Below, in pieces: positions 25,978 through 32,754 of a stretch of 64,000 nt of DNA (position 1 is the first letter of the stretch; the number at the start of each line of letters is the position of its first letter). The DNA is from Nitrospira sp. Its GTDB lineage: Bacteria > Nitrospirota > Nitrospiria > Nitrospirales > Nitrospiraceae. Position numbers and translations under genes: made by a program. The notes under the pieces are model-generated. The model was not told the DNA's origin. It saw only the letters and a program-made list of their open reading frames with translations, and ran no database searches. The stretch covers positions 1-64,000 of the forward strand of contig JADYYH010000012.1 of assembly GCA_020853775.1 (NCBI GenBank), written 5' to 3'.

Positions 25978-26589
25978 ATTTGTTTGCCTCGACTCGAGGT
26001 GGAGTTCAACGAGTCAGGGAAGTCGTTCGTGTTTCCGTGTCGATGCGTAGCCGCACAAGCGTATGGCATGCACTATGACCACCCCGGAACGATCTATGCC
26101 CAACTGGACTCGGCCTTGTGGCGTGCCGGTACACGCTGGTGTCCGCGACTCAAAGATCTCTCAGAAATCAAACTTGTGAACGTGGAGTTGCAGACGAAAC
26201 GATGAAGAGCCACAGAGGCCCACTGATCGGAACGGCACGTGGCTTCCTGTGTAGGCGGGTGAAGCCTCGCATGAGATCGCTTGCTTGCGTTCTCAATCCG
26301 CAACATTCGTATGTCCGAGGCCGATTCCCCGCACCACAACCAGGTGCCAGCAAAGGTATCCGACCCCGTAACCTCATATCCACGCATGGGTACTCACGGA
26401 ACGACGGCGATGCACGGTTCAAGACCCCAAACTGTTGCGCTTAACTTCATCAGGCCACACAGATTCAAATCCTCGAATCAAACTGATTCAGCAGTACCCG
26501 CATGACGGGCTGATCGAAGCAAGGAGGGGCCGCCCTCACGGCTCAGAGTCATATTGCAAGACGCGATCCTCATTATTGTTCGGACGGTG
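25978..26589. other. 612-bp stretch without a confident gene
   Basis: Several short frames overlap on both strands. The most protein-like is 25984-26205 (+, 73 aa, with YGMHYDHPGTIYAQLDSALW), which starts right after the RAYT remnant and could be the 3' part of a gene truncated by that element. It lacks a ribosome-binding site. Frames at 26118-26444 (+) and 26168-26422 (-) overlap each other and match nothing I know. Probably decayed DNA. Confidence 0.35.
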
Positions 26590-27045
26590 TCAATGAAGCG
26601 TAATCGTAATGGTGAGAGCTTCACTGGTGAGCGTGAATACGGCATCTTGAAATTTGGGAGGCCCGAAATGCCCTTTGACATTTCGTGAGGTGCCGGTGGG
26701 TTCTTTGGGAATGCCGAGGAAGTTGGTATCGAGCTGTCCATTGACGTTCTGATCGTGCAGCACCGCCACTGCGTACTTGCCAGGTGAAAGGTCCGCAATC
26801 GTCACGGTGCTTGTGCGTTGATCAGAAATCGGTTCCACAAGAGACCGATGTGCACGCTCACGACTCGCTGGAAAGCCGTCCTCTGTCGAAAAGATGTTCA
26901 CGATAAGTTGGCCCTGTCGGCTAATAAGCCCGTTTACTTGGATCGTCAGCGGACCTCCACGTTGATTCTGATCACGCGGATGTGTCTGCGCATGAACGAA
27001 GTGATCCTGTAAGATCACAAGCAGAAGCGCCAACCAGATGGCCAT
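26590..27045 (-). CDS. DUF2141-family secreted protein
   Basis: The 151-residue product begins MAIWLALLLVILQDHFVHAQ, a Sec signal peptide with probable cleavage after the Ala-Gln region, so it is likely periplasmic or exported. The mature part shows the DUF2141 signature: LTIQVNGLISRQGQLIVNIF near the start, LSPGKYAVAVLHDQNVNGQL, and LGIPKEPTG near the end. The family is an immunoglobulin-like beta sandwich of unknown function. The ATG at 27045 lies two bases after the stop of the methyltransferase gene, indicating an operon; a longer frame to 27075 would overlap that gene. Confidence 0.85.
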   Translation of the reverse strand: MAIWLALLLVILQDHFVHAQTHPRDQNQRGGPLTIQVNGLISRQGQLIVNIFSTEDGFPASRERAHRSLVEPISDQRTSTVTIADLSPGKYAVAVLHDQNVNGQLDTNFLGIPKEPTGTSRNVKGHFGPPKFQDAVFTLTSEALTITITLH

Positions 27046-27047
27046 CC

Positions 27048-27539
27048 TCAGATCCACCTCCTGACTGTCTGGCAATACTGGCGGTATTGGTCACCGAAGC
27101 GTTGCTCAAGATAGTCTTCTTCCGGGATGATTGCGAGATAGAAAACGGCGATCCATGCGGGAAACGCGAACAGAGAAACCCATAGGTTCATCAGGAGGAG
27201 TCCAAGACCAATCTGAAAAAGACCAAGCCCCAAGTACATGGGATTCCGTGATAGGCGGTAGGGACCTTTCTCGATTAGTTGAGGTGTGGGGGTGCGAGGA
27301 GATGGGTTCTGGTGTGTTCGTTTAAATTCCAACACGGCGAGGGCATTAATCGTCAAGCCGAGGAGGCAGAGAACACCTCCAATGAGACGCCACATCAAGG
27401 TGTTGCCGACCCAAAAGAAGAATTCAAAACCCAACCAATGTATCAGCAGACCCACTCCAAGCGCTGCCAATAAGATCAGTGGTGGAGGAATCTGCACAAC
27501 TGCTGAGTCTGACGGTGAGGAGCGATGTTTCTCATACAT
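27048..27539 (-). CDS. Isoprenylcysteine carboxyl methyltransferase-like (PEMT/ICMT) membrane protein
   Basis: This 163-residue protein has four to five hydrophobic segments (about residues 20-40, 45-70, 97-115, 118-137) and the family signature GPYRLSRNPMYLG at about residues 91-103, followed by EEDYLEQRFGDQYRQYCQTV near the end, the SAM-binding C-terminal pattern of small membrane methyltransferases. Bacterial members methylate unknown lipids or small hydrophobic molecules, so the true substrate is unclear. It is the first gene of a two-gene leftward unit with the DUF2141 protein. It sits between the two RAYT copies. Confidence 0.85.
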   Translation of the reverse strand: MYEKHRSSPSDSAVVQIPPPLILLAALGVGLLIHWLGFEFFFWVGNTLMWRLIGGVLCLLGLTINALAVLEFKRTHQNPSPRTPTPQLIEKGPYRLSRNPMYLGLGLFQIGLGLLLMNLWVSLFAFPAWIAVFYLAIIPEEDYLEQRFGDQYRQYCQTVRRWI

Positions 27540-27615
27540 CTGAGAGCAGCCTTACATTCAGGCTATTGGAATAACAAAGGCAGCAATAGGAGGTCAGAGT
27601 GCAATTTCTGAACAG

Positions 27616-27636
27616 AAAAGGGGTCGGGAGTCTTTT
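27616..27636 (+). repeat. Left 21-bp terminal inverted repeat of the RAYT element
   Basis: Perfect inverse of 28348-28368; ends with a T-run overlapping the transposase stop region. Confidence 0.9.
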
Positions 27637-27637
27637 T

Positions 27638-28309
27638 TTAGGACCGTTTCGGCCGTCCCCGTGGACGCAGGGTGGATTCCATCCCAAACCGCTTGGCCAT
27701 GCGCCGGACCCAAGCCTCCTCCCCGAAGGGGCGGCCGCGTTGCACGCTGAGACGGAGCGCTTCCAATTCCGACAGGGTCTGCGGGCGATTCACACGCGCG
27801 ATCCAGTCCCGTGGGCGTTCGACGGGCCAGTCACTGAGCCAAGCCGTCAGTTTGGCGTCTCCCTGCGCACGTCGCCACAAACTCGACCATTGCCACGATT
27901 CCGCCCGGTCCACGAACTTCGCCCGGAGTGCATTGCGTTCGACATAGCGCGCGACCGTCAAGAAATGCTCATCGGTCTGGACGGGAAACGATTTGAAGCG
28001 GCCTTGATAGACGGGGCCGGTTCCCGCGGTGTGGTGGTAAGCATGCCAGCGTTGCGTATGGGTGACGGTGATCCAGCGGAGCACTTCAGAAAGCTCACCG
28101 TCATGCCGAGGCCAGAGCAGCAGGTGCCAGTGATTCGGCATCAAGCAATACGCGACAATGCGGATGCGGGAGCTGGCCTGAGCTTCGGCCAGCGTTTTTT
28201 CAAACGCGGCGTAGTCAGCGGGCTTCTCAAACAAGGAGAGTCGCCCGACACGGCGGTTCAGAACGTGATAGGCGAGGTCTCCAGCAGCAAGGCGCGGACG
28301 GCGTGGCAT
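27638..28309 (-). CDS. REP-associated tyrosine transposase (RAYT, Y1/HUH family)
   Basis: This 223-residue protein has the HUH metal-binding motif in LMPNHWHLLLWPRHDGELSE (about residues 58-77) and a likely catalytic tyrosine in FLTVARYVERNALRAKF (about 118-134). The start MPRRPRLAAGDLAYHVLNR is typical of RAYTs. These enzymes nick single-stranded REP-type palindromes and are thought to disperse them. The gene lies within perfect inverted repeats and appears intact. The C-terminal part (SSLWRRAQGD and WPVERPRDW) also fits the family. Its N-terminal codons are repeated in the remnant at 25873-25922. Confidence 0.92.
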   Translation of the reverse strand: MPRRPRLAAGDLAYHVLNRRVGRLSLFEKPADYAAFEKTLAEAQASSRIRIVAYCLMPNHWHLLLWPRHDGELSEVLRWITVTHTQRWHAYHHTAGTGPVYQGRFKSFPVQTDEHFLTVARYVERNALRAKFVDRAESWQWSSLWRRAQGDAKLTAWLSDWPVERPRDWIARVNRPQTLSELEALRLSVQRGRPFGEEAWVRRMAKRFGMESTLRPRGRPKRS

Positions 28310-28347
28310 GGCCGAACTTGTACCAAAAGGACCCCGACGCTGTCAAT

Positions 28348-28368
28348 AAAAGACTCCCGACCCCTTTT
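28348..28368 (-). repeat. Right 21-bp terminal inverted repeat of the RAYT element
   Basis: Perfect inverse of 27616-27636. Its core also appears at 25845-25863 and 25961-25977. Confidence 0.9.
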
Positions 28369-28444
28369 ATTCGCCCATATCTTAATTGACGACGGTAAAC
28401 TGTTGCAGAGTGCTGTACTACTTGCCGTACCCGGAGGGACGGGG

Positions 28445-28672
28445 ATGGACTGGAAAGCCTACATTTCGACCGACCCACAAATTACGCATGGGGCTGTGTG
28501 CTTTCGAGGCACGCGCATACCGGTATCGGTGGTGTTGGACAATCTCGCTTCTGGCGAAACGCTTGAGCCTATTCTCGATCACTACTCCTCGCTTCGGCCT
28601 GAGCATATTTCCGCAGCGCTCGGCTATGCCGCGGACTTGGCGAGAGAACGTATCGTTCCCATCCCCGCTTAA
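28445..28672 (+). CDS. DUF433-family antitoxin-like protein
   Basis: The 75-residue product shows the DUF433 pattern: YISTDPQITHGAVCFRGTRI at about residues 5-24 and a second half with VVLDNLASGETLEPILDHYS ending in a helix. These proteins form a winged or helix-turn-helix fold and typically pair as VapB45-like antitoxins with a PIN-like DUF5615 toxin encoded downstream. Here the downstream toxin gene is truncated (28682-28759), so this antitoxin is orphaned. The ATG at 28445 gives the normal family length; upstream in-frame codons run into the RAYT element and are not part of the gene. Confidence 0.85.
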   Translation: MDWKAYISTDPQITHGAVCFRGTRIPVSVVLDNLASGETLEPILDHYSSLRPEHISAALGYAADLARERIVPIPA

Positions 28673-28681
28673 GCGCGTAGG

Positions 28682-28759
28682 ATGCTCATCCGATTCAAAC
28701 TCGACGAGAACCTTCCTCGCATCCGCACTTGGAACTCATTGCAACGATCACGACCATAG
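28682..28759 (+). pseudogene. Truncated PIN-like (DUF5615) toxin remnant
   Basis: Nine bases after the DUF433 gene an ATG opens MLIRFKLDENLPRIRT and reaches a stop after 25 codons. The beginning RFKLDENLP is the N-terminal signature of DUF5615 PIN-like toxins, which should be about 110 residues. The continuation in another frame (THCNDHDHSVL) faintly resembles the next conserved block, so a frameshift or small deletion followed by decay is likely. Confidence 0.65.
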
Positions 28760-28829
28760 CGTATTGTTCACGAACGGGAGCGGCGTGTTTTACAGACTGA
28801 AATTGTCGGACCCGGCTCTTCTGCAGATC

Positions 28830-28849
28830 CGCCTAAACATCGTTAGGCG
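28830..28849 (+). promoter_or_regulatory. Short perfect hairpin just upstream of a start codon
   Basis: CGCCTAA and TTAGGCG flank a six-base loop, ending about ten bases before the ATG at 28859. The hairpin could mask the ribosome-binding site of the 216-aa gene. The arms also resemble the GTTRRRY-type core of integron attC sites, but the element is far too short to be one. Confidence 0.35.
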
Positions 28850-28858
28850 TAGCGACAA

Positions 28859-29509
28859 ATGATGCGAATTTGCCCGAATCCGATGCCATGGCACGATGTC
28901 TTCGAGCGGCTGACGGCTTACGCCCAGAGGCATCAGTGTGTTCCGTCAGTCCCGCCGTCCCCTTTGATCCTCGCAGGGTGGGCCTACAGCAACGATACCG
29001 AGAAGCTGCGGCGCTGGGAGGAAACAGTTACGTGGGCCACCCGCAACGGTTGTCCTGACTTCGTAGCGGTCCTGGACGAGGACTTCTACTGCGTCGACGA
29101 GCCAACATCCTACACTGTAGGGCCGCTTGGTGGCCCGATGTATCGGCCGTGGGATTTCGAGGCAAAGGAGCGGCCATCGCCAGAGCAGCTCGCCGCGCAC
29201 TTCACAACACTCATGTCCCGCTGGCAAGAGATCGTAGGGCCCGAACTCGGACGCGCAACGCGGCCGCTCGCATTCTCGGGAGTTAAAGTTCGCCGCCTGC
29301 TTGTTCAGGCTGATGCCGCCGTCTCCCCACCGTGGGGTGGCTGGTCACACCTCTCTGCCGTAGAGTCAGAACGGCGGTTGTTCACGCGGTTCCGCGCGTC
29401 GGTCAACAGAGCGATCGCTCCTCAAGAGGTTGATCACGTTGATTTCATAACAGGCGGGCACGCCGAACATGGCGCTCCAGGGGACTCACCGCAAACGGCG
29501 CGCCCCTGA
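28859..29509 (+). CDS. Hypothetical protein, 216 aa
   Basis: I do not recognise this family. It is a soluble protein without signal peptide or membrane helix. Notable parts are PPSPLILAGWAYSNDTEKLR (about residues 32-51), CPDFVAVLDEDFYCVDEPTS, and PRPLAFSGVKVRRLL-like segments in the second half. Two adjacent ATGs (28859 and 28862) could serve as start; no good ribosome-binding site is visible and a small hairpin lies just upstream. The last 20 residues look degenerate and may be a new reading frame after truncation. It lies in a region of broken toxin-antitoxin genes, so it may be cargo of past insertions. Confidence 0.55.
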   Translation: MMRICPNPMPWHDVFERLTAYAQRHQCVPSVPPSPLILAGWAYSNDTEKLRRWEETVTWATRNGCPDFVAVLDEDFYCVDEPTSYTVGPLGGPMYRPWDFEAKERPSPEQLAAHFTTLMSRWQEIVGPELGRATRPLAFSGVKVRRLLVQADAAVSPPWGGWSHLSAVESERRLFTRFRASVNRAIAPQEVDHVDFITGGHAEHGAPGDSPQTARP

Positions 29510-29543
29510 GCGTTGACGGTTGCCGAGAGGGGTAGTGTAACTC

Positions 29544-29933
29544 ATGCTTCACCCTAATCAATTTACGGTCAACGATGTCTGGATTGGTTTTCGGCTCAAT
29601 GATGCGGCTATTGCAACGGAACGAGACGGCGACTTTGATTGCCTCGCCTTGATGGACGCGGCGAGCTGCTACATTGTCGGTATGGAAATGTATTCCGCCC
29701 GTGCCACCGGTCCGTCCAAGCCAGAGTCGCGCCGCTTGCTGCAACAAGGGCATGACCGCGCAGGCACATTGCCCTCAATGTTGTTCGTGGCGGAAGGACA
29801 GATTCCCGAAGCGTTGTGTCAGGAAGCCGCTCGCCTCAACATCGAGGTGGTCATTGTTCCGGAGGATGACCTGCTCGTGTTCATCGGCGTCGCACGTGAC
29901 GGGTATAAGGAGCGGTTCGGGAGAACGCAGTGA
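29544..29933 (+). CDS. Hypothetical protein, 129 aa
   Basis: This soluble protein of unknown family begins MLHPNQFTVNDVWIGFRLND and contains FDCLALMDAASCYIVGMEMY (about residues 31-50), a beta-alpha pattern reminiscent of DDE/RNase H-like cores but without confirmed catalytic residues. The C-terminal part, LNIEVVIVPEDDLLVFIGVA, suggests another strand pair. A GAGAGGGG sequence about 12 bases upstream may be the ribosome-binding site. It precedes the HicB-like gene by 39 bases on the same strand. Function cannot be given. Confidence 0.6.
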   Translation: MLHPNQFTVNDVWIGFRLNDAAIATERDGDFDCLALMDAASCYIVGMEMYSARATGPSKPESRRLLQQGHDRAGTLPSMLFVAEGQIPEALCQEAARLNIEVVIVPEDDLLVFIGVARDGYKERFGRTQ

Positions 29934-29972
29934 CGGCCACTCGCTCGAGCGGGGGAATCGGGGACGGCGCGG

Positions 29973-30185
29973 TTGTGTAGAACAGAGCTGCTCTTCATAG
30001 TTGAAGAGGCACCGGAGGGTGGTTTCATTGCTCGATCCCTTGGGCGATCGATTTTTACGGAGGCCGATACACTCGCCGAACTTCCAGCAAAAGTTCGCGA
30101 TGCGGTCCGCTGTCATTTTGAGGAAGGAGCCGCTCCCAAGGTGGTCCGCCTCCATCATGTTCGGGAGGAAGTTATCGCCGTATGA
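29973..30185 (+). CDS. HicB-like antitoxin (small protein often misnamed 2-oxoisovalerate dehydrogenase)
   Basis: This 70-residue protein shows the pattern of short HicB-type partners: LLFIVEEAPEGGFIARSLGR at about residues 6-25 (edge strand, EGGF turn), then ADTLAELPAKVRDAVRCHFE and a final strand RLHHVREEVIAV. Such proteins bind and neutralise HicA mRNA-interferases. The frame uses a TTG start at 29973. Its stop codon overlaps the start of the hicA-like remnant (ATGA at 30182-30185), the normal coupling of these pairs. Since the partner is broken, this antitoxin is probably non-essential now. Confidence 0.75.
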   Translation: MCRTELLFIVEEAPEGGFIARSLGRSIFTEADTLAELPAKVRDAVRCHFEEGAAPKVVRLHHVREEVIAV

Positions 30186-30420
30186 GGCTTCCTCGGGATT
30201 TGTCGGGAGGCGATCTCGCCCAAATTCTTCGGAAGTTAGGTTATTCAATCACGCGACAAACCGGCAGCCATCTTCGGCTGACGACTACTGAACATGGCGA
30301 GCATCATATTACGATTCCGTGACACAACCCTCTGCATCGGAGCGCTGGCCGACATTCTCGCTGATGTCGCGACACGCTTCCCATCCACTCTTGGACGATC
30401 ACAGCATGAAATGGTAGGAT
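30182..30420 (+). pseudogene. Broken HicA-like toxin gene
   Basis: Frame one reads MRLPRDLSGGDLAQILRKLG followed by YSITRQTGSHLRLTTTEHGE and reaches a stop at 30320-30322. The remaining HicA-like part, IGALADILADVATRF, continues in the next frame. The GSH motif and the order helix, two strands, helix are those of HicA/YcfA double-stranded-RNA-binding-fold toxins. A single-base change plus a stop where HicA normally reads His-Asn-Pro inactivates it. The true 3' end is unclear because the tail is also degraded. Confidence 0.7.
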
Positions 30421-30426
30421 GCCACT

Positions 30427-30645
30427 ATGCTGATCACCACTGGAAAGGTTCTCGGCGGGATAATCAAACTCGACGAGAAAAGTCTGCCGGAAGGGGCGAT
30501 TGTGACGGTGTTGGTTCCGGAGGGCGACGAAACCTTCGAATTGCAGCCGGAAGAAGAGCTTCAGCTACTCGCTGCGATTGCGGAGGCGGAGCGAGGTGAG
30601 GCAAGCGACGCCTCGCAAGTCCTCAAGCAGATCCCTCGATCGTGA
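30427..30645 (+). CDS. Small antitoxin-like protein preceding a ParE-type toxin
   Basis: The 72-residue acidic product begins MLITTGKVLGGIIKLDEKSL and continues PEGAIVTVLVPEGDETFEL, followed by an acidic helix (EEELQLLAAIAEAERGE) and a short tail. The N-terminal part resembles AbrB/SpoVT-like or similar strand-rich DNA-binding antitoxins; the helix is the expected toxin-wrapping segment. It overlaps the next gene by four bases (GTGA at 30642-30645), consistent with an antitoxin-toxin operon. The exact family is uncertain; the role rests mainly on context. Confidence 0.75.
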   Translation: MLITTGKVLGGIIKLDEKSLPEGAIVTVLVPEGDETFELQPEEELQLLAAIAEAERGEASDASQVLKQIPRS

Positions 30646-30953
30646 GCGGCCCAGTTCCTGTCCGCATCGTCCGGAGCGCCGCCCGGGCAATTCAAGAAGC
30701 CGCCGAATGGTGGGTCGCCAATCGTCCGAAGGCTCCGGATGGTTTTGCGATTGAGCTGGAGCGGGCGATCCAACTTCTTTCATCCCAGCCGACCATCGGC
30801 GCACGAGCCCGCAACGTGAGGCTGACCGGGGTTCGCCGCATGCATCTCACCCGTGTTCATTACTATCTCTACTACCGTGTGATTGCTGAACCGGTGGTGG
30901 TTGAGGTGCTTGCGCTCTGGCATACCAGTCGGGGCTCCTCGCCCGATCTTTGA
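30642..30953 (+). CDS. ParE/RelE-superfamily toxin
   Basis: This 103-residue protein has the ParE layout: an N-terminal strand (PVPVRIVRSAARAIQEAAEW), two helices to about residue 50, then LTGVRRMHLTRVHYYLYYRV and a closing strand VVVEVLALWHTSRG with the H-x-x-R-x end typical of the family. ParE toxins poison DNA gyrase; related members cleave RNA, so the target is inferred only as one of these. The start is GTG at 30642, overlapping the antitoxin stop codon. It appears intact, making this the only complete pair in this TA cluster. Confidence 0.9.
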   Translation: MSGPVPVRIVRSAARAIQEAAEWWVANRPKAPDGFAIELERAIQLLSSQPTIGARARNVRLTGVRRMHLTRVHYYLYYRVIAEPVVVEVLALWHTSRGSSPDL

Positions 30954-31045
30954 TTGTAAAAAGCTCAATAGATCTCAAGCTCCTTCACTCGCTCTCGGGC
31001 CACGAATCATTTGACTGATCCTTCCCGACCCTTTATCGTCGCGCC

Positions 31046-31624
31046 ATGGGTGTGGACGAGCTCCTCTTTCGCGCTATCAACGGTGTGTCCGGGCAGTCGA
31101 GCCTGATCGATTGGGTCGGCATCGAATTAGCCAAGCCAGGTAATTTGCTGTATCCCATCTTGCTGGCCGCAGCCTACTGGGCCTGGGTCAATTGGCGGGA
31201 ATGTCTGATCGGCGGGGCGATGCTGGCGGGCGTGGTCGGCGCGACGGACGCACTCGGGACTCAATTGAAGGGCCTGGTTCAGCGTCCGCGCCCCTGTGTC
31301 ACGCTTGCGGATGTGCATCAATTGCTGGGCTGCGGCGGGGCCTTTTCTTTTCCTTCCAATCACGCGGCCAACACGGCGGCGGCTGCCGCATTCTTCCAAG
31401 TGCTCTATCCCAAATCAGGCTGGATCGGCTGGCCGCTGGTGGCGGCCATTGGCATTTCGCGCGTCTACATTGGGGCCCATTACCTGACGGATGTGATCGG
31501 AGGATGGGTGGTGGGGGGATTGATCGGGGCCGGTGTGGCCTGGTTTCTTCGCCGCTGGTCTCGCTTCAGGCCGGTGACTGCATCGGCTTCTTCCTCGCAA
31601 GCTCAGGCCGGCTCACTTTCCTGA
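31046..31624 (+). CDS. PAP2-family membrane phosphatase
   Basis: The 192-residue integral membrane protein carries the three PAP2 motifs: KGLVQRPRP (about residues 73-81), FSFPSNHAANT (about 99-109) and SRVYIGAHYLTDVIGGW (about 137-153), with membrane segments between them. Such enzymes dephosphorylate lipid phosphates, including undecaprenyl pyrophosphate recycling for cell-wall synthesis or phosphatidate; the substrate cannot be told. The Ser-rich tail is cytoplasmic or disordered. It converges on the CobW-type gene with only five bases between stops. It marks the left edge of the housekeeping part of the window. Confidence 0.92.
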   Translation: MGVDELLFRAINGVSGQSSLIDWVGIELAKPGNLLYPILLAAAYWAWVNWRECLIGGAMLAGVVGATDALGTQLKGLVQRPRPCVTLADVHQLLGCGGAFSFPSNHAANTAAAAAFFQVLYPKSGWIGWPLVAAIGISRVYIGAHYLTDVIGGWVVGGLIGAGVAWFLRRWSRFRPVTASASSSQAQAGSLS

Positions 31625-31629
31625 CGTGA

Positions 31630-32589
31630 CTATCCCGCAAGGCAGGCGAGGAGGGACGCTCGATAGTATTCCTGGTCGTAGTTGCGCCCGATCAGTACCA
31701 GAACATGATCCGGTTCATCGAGTAGCATGACCGGAGCGATCGTGCTGGTGCGTGGTGGAAAAAACTGAAACTCCTGCAGTTCGGGTTCCCCCGCAAAACG
31801 AAAAAACCCCTTGGCCCGTTCCATGCCCTCCGGCAACGACTTCGTCCATTCCATGAACTTTGTGCGATCGAGTGGCGTTGGTAGCCGCACCGTGGTCACC
31901 ATCGGGTGGTGGGATGCGCGGGTGTCATGTTTCTCTCCCGGTGCGGGCGGTTTCCCGAATTCCACATTGGTCGGGAGCGATCTAGTCGCGGAGGCTGCGA
32001 GAAGGGCCGCCACGTCGAGCCTGGCGTGATTGGTTTCCCATAGCCGGCCGTAGGGATTCAGGCGCGTGATAGTTTGGCGAAACTGCTCCCAATGACCGGG
32101 GATGTAGAGATCCCGTTTGTTGAGGATCAGGTCATCGGCATACCGAATTGCGTTGCGGGTGACGAGTTCCGCCATGCCGGTATCGGGCAGGGGTACGGGA
32201 TGCAACATCGCGAAGATCCGTTCAAGCTTCGCGATACGTGATACGTAGGCATCCGTCACGGCATCGACCACTTCCGCCGGGTCCGCCATGCCGGAGCATT
32301 CGAGCACGATCACCGTGGATTGGTAGTCCTGCACGAGCTGAGTGATACTCCAGGCGAGGTCGTCTTTGGTGTCGCAACAGATGCAGCCACCGGCGAGGTT
32401 CAGGACCTGCTCCGCAATGGTGCCTGCGCGTGGGCCGTCGATGCTGACCTCGCCCGCTTCGTTCATCAGCACGCCGACTTTGTGGCCCTGGCTGTTCCAA
32501 TATTCGAGGAGGCGCATGAGCAGCGTTGTCTTGCCGGCGCCGAGTGATCCGCAGAGCATGTAGAAGGGGATGGGCAATGTCTGTGTCAT
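31630..32589 (-). CDS. CobW/COG0523-family metal-chaperone GTPase
   Basis: The 319-residue protein has a Walker A loop CGSLGAGKTT at about residues 13-22, the metal-binding GGCICCD motif (the CxCC signature, about 66-72), a Walker B region VIVLECSGMADPAEV and the guanine specificity motif LNKRDL at about residues 154-159. These COG0523 proteins load metals, often zinc or cobalt, into client enzymes. The C-terminal domain is the usual CobW C-terminal part, here ending with FRFAGEPELQEFQFFP. The ATG at 32589 is chosen because upstream in-frame residues look non-coding. A cation-efflux gene follows upstream on the same strand, which fits metal homeostasis. Confidence 0.9.
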   Translation of the reverse strand: MTQTLPIPFYMLCGSLGAGKTTLLMRLLEYWNSQGHKVGVLMNEAGEVSIDGPRAGTIAEQVLNLAGGCICCDTKDDLAWSITQLVQDYQSTVIVLECSGMADPAEVVDAVTDAYVSRIAKLERIFAMLHPVPLPDTGMAELVTRNAIRYADDLILNKRDLYIPGHWEQFRQTITRLNPYGRLWETNHARLDVAALLAASATRSLPTNVEFGKPPAPGEKHDTRASHHPMVTTVRLPTPLDRTKFMEWTKSLPEGMERAKGFFRFAGEPELQEFQFFPPRTSTIAPVMLLDEPDHVLVLIGRNYDQEYYRASLLACLAG

Positions 32590-32754
32590 GCGGCCCATTG
32601 TAGCTGCTGACGGTGTGAGTCGGCTAGGTGGCGTTGCCGCAGGCAGCGGGTACCAAGGAAATCCCACGATCACAGACAGATGGTCGGGCAGGTTTCCCGG
32701 CGGATGGTCAAACAGTCCGCCCAGCGCGGCCGCAGCGAGCGAGGGGCGAGAATG

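Larger units (their letters stand above)
27616..28368. mobile_element. RAYT-type element bounded by perfect 21-bp inverted repeats
   Basis: The 753-bp unit begins with AAAAGGGGTCGGGAGTCTTT (27616 on) and ends with its exact inverse complement (28348-28368). The only gene inside is the leftward transposase, whose stop codon touches the left repeat. Terminal palindromic motifs flanking a Y1-type transposase are the hallmark of REP-associated tyrosine transposases. A partial second copy lies at 25841-25977. Confidence 0.85.

Noticed and set aside
27599-28444. Upstream part of a rightward 357-aa frame running through the RAYT element into the DUF433 gene
   Set aside because: Only the part from 28445 matches a known family; the rest is antisense to the transposase.
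28830-28849. Integron attC site
   Set aside because: The palindrome is only 20 bases long and lacks the paired inner boxes and spacer of attC sites.
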